DNA of 30,952 bases from Lachnospiraceae bacterium UBA7026 (GTDB lineage Bacteria; Bacillota; Clostridia; Lachnospirales; Lachnospiraceae): contig DLBH01000064.1 in the NCBI GenBank assembly GCA_002494165.1, positions 1-30,952 of the forward strand, written 5' to 3'. Below the pieces are notes generated by a model. That model worked only from the letters and a program-made list of their open reading frames with translations, was not told the DNA's origin and did no database searches. Positions 21,940 to 29,591 of the stretch are shown one piece after another (position 1 is the first letter of the stretch; the number at the start of each line of letters is the position of its first letter). The translations under genes and the position numbers were made by a program.

Positions 21940-22176
21940 TTGTATAGTTGGGATACTCGTGATAAACTAATCATAGCAGTTGGCGTTGTTATGTTTTGTG
22001 CTGTTTTGATAGGGGTATCTAAACAATACTACATAATTACAACAACTGCTATTTTTTTTGAAAAGAATGGTGGATTTACGTACCTTTCGCTGGCCGTCGC
22101 GCTAGCGACTTGGTACAATATAAAAAAGATTAATAAATTTGAGATTAGTGGAAAGGAGGAAGCAGTATGGCGATAG
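21940..22176 (+). pseudogene. Short membrane-protein-like frame between the IS and the Memo gene
   Basis: The frame starts with TTG and encodes 78 residues with two likely membrane helices (LIIAVGVVMFCAVLIGV and YLSLAVALATWY). It overlaps the start of the next gene by ten bases. No ribosome binding site precedes it, and base composition is more AT-rich than the neighbouring genes. It may be a piece of a gene cut by IS insertion or a small membrane protein with a poor start. No family is recognised. Confidence 0.35.
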
Positions 22177-22964
22177 TGGCAGCATATATGGTGCCCCATC
22201 CGCCCATCGCCCTCGCGGAGATTGGAAGAGGTGAGGAGAAGAAGATTCAGGCGTCCCTCGATGCTTTTGGGGAGATTGCAGAGGATATAGGTTCCATGAG
22301 ACCGGAGACGATCATCCTGACATCACCTCATGCAGTCATGTACCGGGATTATTTTCATATTTCACCGGGTGACAGGGCAAGAGGAGATTTTGGCCGTTTC
22401 CGGGCCGGTCAGGTCAGGATGGAAGTGGATTATGACAGAGACCTGGTGGACCGGATCAGCCAGATCTGCCGGGCCAGGGCCTTTCCTGCAGGAACCTTGG
22501 GCCAGCTGGACCCATCCCTGGATCACGGGACCATGGTACCCCTGTATTTTATTAATAAGGTTTACAAGGATTATAAACTGGTGAGAGTGGGTCTCTCAGG
22601 CCTATCTCTCCAGCAGCACTGGCAGCTTGGAACCATCATCAGCCAGGCCCTGGACCAGATGGGGAGAAAGGCTGTTTTTGTGGGCAGCGGAGACCTGAGC
22701 CACTGCCAGAAAAAGGAGGGCCCCTATGGTTACCGGCCCCAGGGACCGGCTTATGACGAGCGTATTATGGATGTGATGGGGCGAGGCGCCTTTGAGGAAT
22801 TACTGGATTTTGACCAGGATTTTCTTGAGGAAAGTATGGAATGTGGTCACCGGTCCTTTACTATTATGGGGGGAGCTCTTGCTGGCAGACAGGTTCAGGC
22901 CCGGTTACTTGCCCATGAGGCCAGCTTTGGAGTTGGCTACGGTTTTGTCATCTACCACCTGTAA
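22167..22964 (+). CDS. amrB: AmmeMemoRadiSam system protein B (MEMO/extradiol dioxygenase-like)
   Basis: This 265-residue protein belongs to the MEMO/LigB-like fold, related to class III extradiol dioxygenases. Supporting segments are YMVPHPPIALAEIGRG at the start, ILTSPHAVMYRDYF, DPSLDHGTMVPLYFI, and FVGSGDLSHCQ, with histidines H12, H55, H118 and the late SGDLSH placed as in dioxygenase-like metal sites. The eukaryotic homologue is MEMO1. It is the first of three genes that occur together widely in bacteria and archaea. The ATG follows AAAGGAGG at good spacing. The reaction is not established. Confidence 0.9.
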   Translation: MAIVAAYMVPHPPIALAEIGRGEEKKIQASLDAFGEIAEDIGSMRPETIILTSPHAVMYRDYFHISPGDRARGDFGRFRAGQVRMEVDYDRDLVDRISQICRARAFPAGTLGQLDPSLDHGTMVPLYFINKVYKDYKLVRVGLSGLSLQQHWQLGTIISQALDQMGRKAVFVGSGDLSHCQKKEGPYGYRPQGPAYDERIMDVMGRGAFEELLDFDQDFLEESMECGHRSFTIMGGALAGRQVQARLLAHEASFGVGYGFVIYHL

Positions 22965-22989
22965 CAAGAGGTTTGAAGGAGGATTTGTT

Positions 22990-23505
22990 ATGGATGCTTA
23001 TGTAGCACTGGCCAGGAATACTATAGAATCTTACATCAGGTACCAGAAAAGGTACCGGCCGACACGGGAGGAATTGACCGAGGAGATGTTGTCCAGTCAG
23101 GCAGGCGCCTTTGTTTCTATCCATGAGAAGGGGCAGCTGCGGGGCTGTATCGGAACCATATTGCCGACGGAGAAAAATCTGGTTATGGAGATTGTCAGAA
23201 ATGCCATTGCTGCTTCTACCAGGGATCCCCGTTTCCGGCCCATAGAGGTCTGGGAATTGCCCTACCTGGATATCAATGTGGATGTGCTTACGGAGCCGGA
23301 GAAGATTAAGTCCAAAGATGATCTGGATGTTAAGAAATATGGTGTTATTGTGGAAAAGGGAAGAAGAAGGGGTCTGCTGCTGCCGGACCTGGAAGGGGTG
23401 GAGACGGTGGAGGACCAGATTTCCATAGCAAAACAAAAGGCCGGGATATTGGAAGATGATCCTTTTGTGACCCTCTACCGTTTCGAGGTAATCCGTCATG
23501 TCTGA
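22990..23505 (+). CDS. amrA: AmmeMemoRadiSam system protein A (AMMECR1 domain)
   Basis: This 171-residue protein is an AMMECR1-domain protein. The hallmark LRGCIGTILP is present, followed by NAIAASTRDPRFRPIEVWEL and a central beta-rich core with DLDVKKYGVIVEKGRRRGLLLPDL, which matches the family closely. The conserved cysteine is in RGCIGT. The ATG at 22990 follows AAGGAGG at normal spacing. It lies 25 nt after the Memo-like gene and overlaps the radical SAM gene by eight bases, so the three make one transcript. Its biochemical role is unknown; cooperation with the radical SAM enzyme is inferred from the fixed neighbourhood. Confidence 0.94.
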   Translation: MDAYVALARNTIESYIRYQKRYRPTREELTEEMLSSQAGAFVSIHEKGQLRGCIGTILPTEKNLVMEIVRNAIAASTRDPRFRPIEVWELPYLDINVDVLTEPEKIKSKDDLDVKKYGVIVEKGRRRGLLLPDLEGVETVEDQISIAKQKAGILEDDPFVTLYRFEVIRHV

Positions 23506-24328
23506 GACCATCTGTCCCGTCTGTTTCCATCATTGTGCCCTGAAACCAGGGCAGACAGGCCGCTGCCGGGCCAGGAAAAACGTCAGGGGAACCATCATTC
23601 CGGTGAATTACGGAAAGCTGACGGCCTTGGCCCTGGATCCCATCGAAAAAAAGCCCCTGTATCATTTTCACCCGGGGTCCATGATTCTTTCTGTGGGCAG
23701 CTTTGGCTGCAATATGGCCTGTCCCTTCTGTCAGAACCACAGCATAGCCGCTGTGGGAGAGGAGGACTGCGGGAGGCTTTACCAGCTTTCTCCTGAGGAG
23801 GTCTGCGGGCTGGCTCTGGACTGGCAGACCAGGGGAAATATAGGCGTGGCTTATACCTATAATGAGGCCCTGGTCGGCTATGAGTTTGTCCGGGATACGG
23901 CCAGGCTGGTCCGGCAGGCAGGCCTTCGTAATGTCCTGGTCACCAACGGACTTTGCCGGCTGCCGGTCCTGGAGGAGATCCTCCCTTACATGGATGCCAT
24001 GAATATAGACCTTAAGGGTTTTCGTCCGGAAATATACAGGAAGCTGGGCGGAGACCTTGACACCGTGAAACGTTTCATAGAAAGGGCCTGTCAGTCCTGC
24101 CATGTGGAGATTACTTCCCTGATTGTGCCTGGCTTTAATGACCGGCTGGAAGATATGGGAGAGGAGGCAGCCTGGCTGGCCTCCCTGGACCGGGAGATGG
24201 TCCTTCACATCACAAGATATTTTCCCAGATTCAAAATGAAAGAGGCGGCCACGCCTGTAAGCAGGCTGAAAGACCTTAAAAGAGTGGCAGAAGAGTACCT
24301 TTGCCATGTGTATCTGGGAAATGTGTGA
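23498..24328 (+). CDS. amrS: AmmeMemoRadiSam system radical SAM enzyme
   Basis: This 276-residue protein is the radical SAM member of the system. The cluster-binding CxxxCxxC is CNMACPFC (C71, C75, C78). Four N-terminal cysteines (C6, C9, C13, C23, in CPVCFHHCALKPGQTGRC) suggest a further metal or iron-sulfur site, as in related PflA-like activases. The barrel continues through YTYNEALVGYEFV, VTNGLCRLP, MNIDLKGF and LIVPGFND, all typical for the activase-like group. It overlaps the AMMECR1 gene by eight bases, a sign of tight coupling. The substrate is unknown; glycyl-radical activation or modification of a small molecule are both possible. Confidence 0.95.
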   Translation: MSETICPVCFHHCALKPGQTGRCRARKNVRGTIIPVNYGKLTALALDPIEKKPLYHFHPGSMILSVGSFGCNMACPFCQNHSIAAVGEEDCGRLYQLSPEEVCGLALDWQTRGNIGVAYTYNEALVGYEFVRDTARLVRQAGLRNVLVTNGLCRLPVLEEILPYMDAMNIDLKGFRPEIYRKLGGDLDTVKRFIERACQSCHVEITSLIVPGFNDRLEDMGEEAAWLASLDREMVLHITRYFPRFKMKEAATPVSRLKDLKRVAEEYLCHVYLGNV

Positions 24329-24538
24329 CCTGGCTTTACCACGTATAGCTGGAAATGTGTAGTCTGGCCCTTTTTAGATTCTTCCCCACTATAAAACCGG
24401 TTTATATATAATACTAATCTAATGTGCCGATATTACAAACGGTCCGGCCTGTCGGCTGTTATACTATAAATGGATTAGTTTGTGCATTTTATATCTGCGC
24501 CCTCCGGGCATGGATTACAGATATTGTGGGAGGAAGTT

Positions 24539-25537
24539 ATGGTTAAAGACAGGATTAAGGTGGGACATTGTATACTGAAAAACCGGATGGTCAAGGCACC
24601 CATTTACAGTGATAGCTGTGTGAAGGGAAGGATAACGGAAGATACGATCCGCCATTATGAGGACAGGACCGGGGATGGCCGTTTCGGCCTGGTGGTTATA
24701 GAACACAGCTTTGTCAGACAGGACGGTATGGCCGGTCCGGCCCAGCTTTCTGCGGCCGATGACAGGGCCATCGAGGATATCAGGAAGCTCTGTGAGATTA
24801 TTCACCGGAATGGCAGTGCAGCCATCCTGCAGATCAATCATGGCGGCTGTGCCGCTGAGAAGTCTTTTTGTGGCTGTGATCCGGTGAGTCCTTCCGGAAT
24901 CAGTATCAGCTGTGGCCTGCCGGGGTCAAAGCCTAATACCCAAAAGCCGGGGATCCTCACAAAGAATGAGATTCTCGCCCTGGAAGATGCCTATATCCGG
25001 GCTGCCAGGAGGGGAATGGAGGCAGGATGTGACGGAATAGAGATCCATTCCGCCCATGGTTACATGCTCAATCAGTTTTATTCCCCGATCAGCAATAAGC
25101 GGACCGACCAGTATAATGGCTATACCTTAGAGGGCAGGACCAGGATTCACCGGGAGATTATCCGGGGAGTCCGCCAGGCTATAGGTGACCAGCCCTTGCT
25201 GGCCATCCGGATCGGCGGCTGTGATTACATGGAGGGAGGCACCAGGATTGAGGATACGGTGGAAGCTTCCAAAGCCTATGAAGAACTGGGTGTTGACCTC
25301 ATTGATATTTCAGGAGGCTTATGCAGCTTTGTAAGGCCCGGTCATACAGAGCCTGGATATTTCGGGGAGATTTCCGAGGCTGTCAAAAAAGAGGTCGGGA
25401 TTCCTGTCCTGTTGACAGGCGGTGTAAAGACTCTGGCTGATGCTGACATGCTCCTTGAGCAGGGCAAAGCTGATCTGATCGGCGTAGGCCGGATCATCAC
25501 GGCCCAGGCAGACTGGGGCAGAGAGCTGCTGAGTTAG
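24539..25537 (+). CDS. NADH:flavin oxidoreductase, Old Yellow Enzyme family
   Basis: This 332-residue FMN-dependent TIM-barrel protein belongs to the Old Yellow Enzyme family, which reduces activated double bonds with NAD(P)H. Motifs include ILQINHGGCAAEK, DGIEIHSAHGYMLNQFYSPI followed by SNKRTDQYNG, IRIGGCDYMEGG and a C-terminal LTGGVKTLADADMLLEQGKA with the phosphate-binding loop. No extra C-terminal iron-sulfur/FAD domain of the 2,4-dienoyl-CoA reductase type is present. The ATG at 24539 follows GGGAGGAAG; the upstream in-frame ATG (24482) has no site. Natural substrate unknown. Confidence 0.9.
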   Translation: MVKDRIKVGHCILKNRMVKAPIYSDSCVKGRITEDTIRHYEDRTGDGRFGLVVIEHSFVRQDGMAGPAQLSAADDRAIEDIRKLCEIIHRNGSAAILQINHGGCAAEKSFCGCDPVSPSGISISCGLPGSKPNTQKPGILTKNEILALEDAYIRAARRGMEAGCDGIEIHSAHGYMLNQFYSPISNKRTDQYNGYTLEGRTRIHREIIRGVRQAIGDQPLLAIRIGGCDYMEGGTRIEDTVEASKAYEELGVDLIDISGGLCSFVRPGHTEPGYFGEISEAVKKEVGIPVLLTGGVKTLADADMLLEQGKADLIGVGRIITAQADWGRELLS

Positions 25538-25568
25538 GGCTGAAATCATGAAAGCTTAATAAAGATAA

Positions 25569-25616
25569 AGAACTGCAGCTGTCATTGAAATGTATTATGA
25601 CAGCTGCAATTCTTTT
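25569..25616 (+). terminator. Terminator between the OYE gene and exodeoxyribonuclease III gene
   Basis: A 12-bp perfect stem TGCAGCTGTCAT / ATGACAGCTGCA, extended by GAA/TTC beyond a mismatch, ends in TTCTTTT. It lies between convergent genes. Confidence 0.8.
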
Positions 25617-25681
25617 GAATTAACAAGACTGTGAAAAAAATGACTCACAAACTGATTTACGGAAATATATCTTTTATTTTA

Positions 25682-25741
25682 AAAGTCATGGAAGTTAAAG
25701 TCATGGAAGTTATAGTTATGGAAGTTAAAGTCATGGAAATC
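25682..25741. repeat. 15-bp tandem repeat, four copies, at the 3' end of the exonuclease gene
   Basis: Units close to AAAGTCATGGAAGTT start at 25682, 25697, 25712 and 25727; the third and fourth differ by a few bases. The last unit ends on the stop codon of the minus-strand exonuclease gene. On the plus strand the array reads as a repeated VMEVK, which is not supported as a gene. Confidence 0.88.
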
Positions 25742-26567
25742 AAAGATCGATCTCCAGCAGGATCGGTGTGTGGTCCTGACGGTCGCCGGAGTCAATCATC
25801 TCTGACCGGATAATCTTGTCCTTGATCCGGTCACTGACCAGAAAATAGTCAATCCTCCAGCCCGAGTTGTTGATCTTGCTGGTCTTTACCCTCTGGGCCC
25901 ACCAGGAATAGACTCCCGGGACGTCCCCATGAACATGGCGGAAGCTGTCTGTGAAACCCGTATCCAGAAGCCGGGTAAATCCTTCCCTTTCCTCATCGGT
26001 AAAGCCCGGTGACCGCCGGTTGCTCTCCGGGTGGGCTAGGTCGATCTCCTTGTGAGCCACATTGTAGTCGCCGCAGGAGATGACCGGTTTTACCTGGTCG
26101 AGGTCATGGAGATACCGGGCGTATTTTTCATCCCAGACCTGTCTTTCCCCAAGTCTTTTGAGACCATCGCCGGCATTGGGGGTGTAGACCAGGTTAAAGT
26201 AGAATTCCGGCAGGTCCAGGGTAATCATACGGCCTTCCAGGTCCATGGGCTCAGGGGCACCGATGGAAGGATATTCAGCCTTAATTTGGAGATCCTTTTT
26301 ATAGAGGGCCATGGTACCGGCATATCCCTTTCTGGCCGGCTCTCTGGAGCTGACCCAGGCATAGTCGTAGTCCGGGAAATATTCCTGCAGGGCCGCCAGC
26401 TGCTTCTTATTCATGCCCTTGGCAGGGAGCTTGGTCTCCTGGATAGCGATAATCTGGGCGTCCTGCCCGGCCAGGGTCTCGAGCACATTCCTTGAAAGCT
26501 GGGCCCGGGCGCTGGCACTGGTCAGGGCGGCATTTAGTGAGTCTATATTCCATGAGATAAATTTCAT
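25740..26567 (-). CDS. Exodeoxyribonuclease III / AP endonuclease
   Basis: This 275-residue enzyme repairs abasic sites and degrades the 3' strand of duplex DNA. Family motifs appear in order: KFISWNIDSLNA, IIAIQETKL (catalytic Glu), LVYTPNAG, ISCGDYNVAHKEIDL (Asp and Asn of the active site), GWRIDYFLVSD, and the terminal GDRQDHTPILLEI with the catalytic Asp-His. It resembles Bacillus ExoA and human APE1 more than Escherichia coli XthA in length and layout. The ATG at 26567 follows AAAGGAGC; an in-frame ATG five codons earlier overlaps that site. A 7-bp hairpin (GGGCTAT/ATAGCCC, 26609-26630) lies in its leader. Confidence 0.95.
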   Translation of the reverse strand: MKFISWNIDSLNAALTSASARAQLSRNVLETLAGQDAQIIAIQETKLPAKGMNKKQLAALQEYFPDYDYAWVSSREPARKGYAGTMALYKKDLQIKAEYPSIGAPEPMDLEGRMITLDLPEFYFNLVYTPNAGDGLKRLGERQVWDEKYARYLHDLDQVKPVISCGDYNVAHKEIDLAHPESNRRSPGFTDEEREGFTRLLDTGFTDSFRHVHGDVPGVYSWWAQRVKTSKINNSGWRIDYFLVSDRIKDKIIRSEMIDSGDRQDHTPILLEIDL

Positions 26568-26774
26568 AGTTGCTCCTTTCAATGATGGGGAGATCGGAGA
26601 TCTCTGATGGGCTATGGGTTTATATAGCCCTTGTTTCCTGAAGTATTCTCTTTAAGTAGTGGGAAACAGCCGTCTGCTTATGGCTGCGTAATAGAATTAC
26701 TATGAAAATGATTATAAAGCATAGGATGTCTCTGGGGCAAGACATTTCTTTATGGTAAAAATATCTATAGGACT

Positions 26775-26802
26775 TTGTTTTTTATCAGCAATTTGCTATA
26801 AT
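26775..26802 (+). promoter_or_regulatory. Promoter of the DUF937 gene
   Basis: TTGTTT (26775-26780), a 16-nt spacer and a perfect TATAAT (26797-26802) lie 43 nt upstream of the start codon at 26846. Confidence 0.7.
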
Positions 26803-26845
26803 ATTTAGGAAAATATATAAAAAACTTTTGTGAGGAGGTATTGTT

Positions 26846-27328
26846 ATGAGTCTTTTAAGTATGCTTACGGGATCCCTTACATCCCAGTCTTCTGTTGATT
26901 CCATGTCCGGTAAAACGGGAATATCTTCCCAGCAGGTGTCTCTGCTCATGTCCCTGGCCCTGCCTCTTTTGATCAAGTATATGATGAAAAATGCATCTTC
27001 CCAGGATGGGGCATCCTCCCTCTTGGGGGCCCTGACCCAGCACAAGAGCCAGAAGTCTGCTGCCCAGCAGATTGATGAGGCCGATGCGGATGACGGCCAG
27101 AAGATCATTTCCCACATTTTCGGCAAGGATCAGAATAAGATCGTCAAGCAGTTCTCCGGAGAAACAGGTCTTTCCGGTGACCAGGTAATCCAGGTGCTTT
27201 CCCACATGGCTCCTGCTTTAATGAGTGGTGTCAGTGCTGAGAATGAGAAGAAGGCCCAGAAAGCCAAAAATGCTGGTAAGGCCAAGGGCCCGGAAGATAT
27301 CCTGGGATCCCTCTTTAAATTATTCTGA
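26846..27328 (+). CDS. DUF937 family protein
   Basis: This 160-residue protein matches DUF937, a helical bacterial family of unknown function. The N-terminal half has a hydrophobic helix (VSLLMSLALPLLIKYMMKNA) flanked by Ser/Gln-rich segments. The second half has the family-like QIIDEADADDGQ-type loop and HIFGKDQNKIVKQFS, followed by VIQVLSHMAPALMSGV, which repeats the helix pattern of the first half. A lysine/alanine-rich linker ends in DILGSLFKLF. There is no signal peptide. The start follows GAGGAGG at ideal spacing and the gene has its own promoter and terminator, so it is monocistronic. Confidence 0.82.
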   Translation: MSLLSMLTGSLTSQSSVDSMSGKTGISSQQVSLLMSLALPLLIKYMMKNASSQDGASSLLGALTQHKSQKSAAQQIDEADADDGQKIISHIFGKDQNKIVKQFSGETGLSGDQVIQVLSHMAPALMSGVSAENEKKAQKAKNAGKAKGPEDILGSLFKLF

Positions 27329-27373
27329 TAGGATATTGGCTGCTGATTCTACAGTTTCATATCTGATATTTGT

Positions 27374-27425
27374 AAGGGCTTTTGGCCTGTCTGTGAATCG
27401 GACGGTACAAAGGCCCTTTTTTCTA
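27374..27425 (+). terminator. Terminator after the DUF937 gene
   Basis: Arms AAGGGCTTTTG and CAAAGGCCCTT pair with one G-U, enclose a small inner stem GTC/GAC, and are followed by a T run. Confidence 0.75.
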
Positions 27426-27541
27426 ATATTTTTCTTTTATTCATGAAGTCAAATGAGTATAATTGAGATAGAAATAGATTTTATTTTAGGGCTAATTATT
27501 TACTTAAAAAATGTTGCAAAAGTTGGAGGAGGAGGTTAGAT

Positions 27542-27808
27542 ATGAAACTTACCAAAGAAGAGCAGCACCGGCAGTGTATGAAAGAGATCAAGGGAACTCT
27601 TCTGGTGGTTCTGATCTGCTGTATCTGGCATATCGCCACAGCATTTCTACTCAATGGGACGGGGATATACTTTCTGGGCATGCCGGCCTGGTTTAGTGTT
27701 TCGACCCTGGGGACCATCATACTTGCCCTGGCCGGGGTGACTTATCTGCTCAAGAAGGTATTTGTTGACTTTGAATATGAGGCAGAGGAGGATGGAGATG
27801 ACCAATAA
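27542..27808 (+). CDS. yhdT: YhdT-like small membrane protein, partner of the pantothenate symporter
   Basis: This 88-residue protein has two membrane helices (LLVVLICCIWHIATAFLL and the stretch from VSTLGTIILALAGVTYLL) with short charged ends. It matches the YhdT/DUF997 family, which is encoded directly before panF in many bacteria and is taken to be a small subunit of the symporter. The ATG at 27542 follows GGAGGAGG. Its last 11 bases overlap the panF start, so translation is probably coupled. The family assignment is by size, topology and neighbour. Confidence 0.85.
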   Translation: MKLTKEEQHRQCMKEIKGTLLVVLICCIWHIATAFLLNGTGIYFLGMPAWFSVSTLGTIILALAGVTYLLKKVFVDFEYEAEEDGDDQ

Positions 27809-29288
27809 TCAGATTATAATACTCGTAATATTTATTGCCTATCTGGCCTTTAATGTCATCATCGGTCTCTGGTTCAGCCGCCGGGTAAACCAGAAGGGCC
27901 AGCTGTCCGATGAAAAGAAGTATTTTATCGGTGGAAGGACCATGGGAGGCCTGGTTCTGGCCATGACCACCATGGCCACCTATACCTCAGTAAGTTCCTT
28001 TGTGTCCGGTCCCGGAGCTGCCGGCCTTACCTACGGCTATGCCCAGGCCTGGATCGCCACGGTCCAGGTGCCGGTTACCTTTCTGGTGCTGGGTGTCCTG
28101 GGCAATAAGCTGGCTATCGTTTCCCGGAGAACCGGGGCGGTGACGGTGGCCGGTTATCTGAGGGCCCGATATAAAAACGACCTGCTGGTCATTGCCACCA
28201 GTATCCTTATGGTTCTTTTTTTCATCGCCCAGATGATCAGCCAGTTTACAGGAGGCGCTACCTTAATTGCATCCATCACAGGTCTTGACCATAAGGCGGC
28301 CCTTTTGATCTTTGGCTGCGTAGTTATTTTCTATACGGCCTTCGGGGGTTTTTCTGCCGTGGCCATCACTGATACCATCCAGGGCCTGGTCATGTGTGTG
28401 GGAACCTTTCTCTTTCTCTTTTACGTTCTGAGAGCGGGAGGAGGCCTGTCTGGAATCGATGCCGGTCTGGCAAAGAACCTGCCGGGAGTTTATGATAACC
28501 TGTTTGCTATTTATGCGCCGGGAACCTTATTAAGTTTCTGGATTCTGGTGGGCTTTGGTACCCTGGGCCTTCCCCAGACGGCTGTCAGGGCCATGGGCTT
28601 TAAGGATACCAAAAGTCTCCATTCCGCCATGTGGATCGGTGCCCTGACTTGCAGCTTTGTCATCGTGGGCATGCACCTGGCCGGAACCTGGGCCGGCGCT
28701 CTTGTGGATACGTCCAACCTGCCCACATCGGACTATTTTGTGCCCTATATCGTCCAGAGGATCATGCCGGTAGGCGTAGCCGGTATCTTCCTGGCTGCCC
28801 CCATGGCAGCGGTTATGTCGACGGTGGATTCCATTCTGATCCTGGCTTCCGCAGCAATCATCAAGGATTTGTGGAAGACCTATGTAGTCAAGGATGATCC
28901 GGTCAAACTGGAAAAATATGAAAAGCATGTAAAAACGGCATCTATCGCTGTGACCTTTGTGTTCGGTATCATTGTCATGCTGCTGACCATTGAGCCGCCG
29001 GATATCATTTTCTTCCTGAATCTTTTCGCCTTTGGCGGCCTGGAATGTACCTTCTTCTGGCCTTTGATCGGTGGTCTCTTCTGGAAGAAGGGGACCGGGA
29101 CCGCAGCCCTGGTCAGCTCTGTGGGAGCTGCAGTGACCTATGTGTTCTGCTACTATAATGTGAATGTGGCCGGCATTAACGCCGTAATATGGGGCTTGCT
29201 GGCAGGCGGGATCCTCTACTTCCTGGTTGGCAGCATCACATCAAAGAATAAGCCCCTGGACCAGGATATCCTGGACAAATGTTTCTGA
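27798..29288 (+). CDS. panF: Sodium/pantothenate symporter
   Basis: This 496-residue inner-membrane protein is a sodium:solute symporter of the PanF type, which imports pantothenate for coenzyme A synthesis. The 12 to 13 hydrophobic helices are intact. Diagnostic segments are YFIGGRTMGGLVLAMTTMAT, SSFVSGPGAAGLTYG and GFGTLGLPQTAVRAMGF, close to Escherichia coli PanF. The ATG at 27798 is six bases from GAGGAGG; an ATG two codons earlier abuts that site. It overlaps the YhdT gene. Other SSS substrates are possible, but the YhdT neighbour supports pantothenate. Confidence 0.92.
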   Translation: MTNNQIIILVIFIAYLAFNVIIGLWFSRRVNQKGQLSDEKKYFIGGRTMGGLVLAMTTMATYTSVSSFVSGPGAAGLTYGYAQAWIATVQVPVTFLVLGVLGNKLAIVSRRTGAVTVAGYLRARYKNDLLVIATSILMVLFFIAQMISQFTGGATLIASITGLDHKAALLIFGCVVIFYTAFGGFSAVAITDTIQGLVMCVGTFLFLFYVLRAGGGLSGIDAGLAKNLPGVYDNLFAIYAPGTLLSFWILVGFGTLGLPQTAVRAMGFKDTKSLHSAMWIGALTCSFVIVGMHLAGTWAGALVDTSNLPTSDYFVPYIVQRIMPVGVAGIFLAAPMAAVMSTVDSILILASAAIIKDLWKTYVVKDDPVKLEKYEKHVKTASIAVTFVFGIIVMLLTIEPPDIIFFLNLFAFGGLECTFFWPLIGGLFWKKGTGTAALVSSVGAAVTYVFCYYNVNVAGINAVIWGLLAGGILYFLVGSITSKNKPLDQDILDKCF

Positions 29289-29497
29289 CATTTGCGGCAA
29301 TGGCCTTTATGGCCAATTTATCCACAAAAAGAATCCTTTGTCTGTTTGGGCCGGAGGAAACCGCATATATTTAGAAATAGAAAAAACAGGACAGGACCTT
29401 GTTAAAAAGCCAGAGATCCGGTAAAATGCACTTTTACAGCGGCTACATTGAGCCAAGTGTAGAAAAAGACTGGAAAAGGCTGAAAATGTGAATAAAG

Positions 29498-29567
29498 AAT
29501 GCGTCACAGTTGCGATCTTCCCATTCTATTATGGAAGGGCGGGAACGTTACTGTGACGCTTCTTTTT
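29498..29567 (+). terminator. Bipartite hairpin, homologous to the one at 5080
   Basis: The outer stem GCGTCACAGT (29501-29510) pairs perfectly with ACTGTGACGC (29550-29559), and an inner stem CTTCC-CAT / ATGGAAG follows. The first 28 nt match the hairpin at 5084 at about 23 positions. It lies between the convergent symporter and permease genes and is followed by TTCTTTTT. Confidence 0.8.
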
Positions 29568-29591
29568 GCTGTTTTTTTATTGTTTTTGCTT

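Larger units (their letters stand above)
19546..21940 (-). mobile_element. IS91-family element with accessory tyrosine recombinase (ends approximate)
   Basis: Two overlapping minus-strand genes, a tyrosine recombinase then an HUH/Y2 transposase, form a complete-looking IS91-type unit. Both reading frames are intact, so it may be active. IS91 elements move by rolling circle, lack terminal inverted repeats and make no target duplication, so the ends cannot be fixed from this copy alone. The limits given are outer guesses: the left one includes the hairpin at 19565-19622, the right one the DNA just before the recombinase gene. It separates the DUF4342 gene from the AmmeMemoRadiSam cluster. Confidence 0.8.

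Noticed and set aside
24329..24538. Possible riboswitch upstream of the Old Yellow Enzyme gene
   Set aside because: Only short AT-rich promoter-like motifs are visible; no conserved riboswitch core or convincing multi-stem fold could be recognised.
25631..25813. Plus-strand frame encoding repeated VMEVK
   Set aside because: It is produced by the 15-bp tandem repeat and then runs antisense into the exonuclease gene; no start signal supports it.
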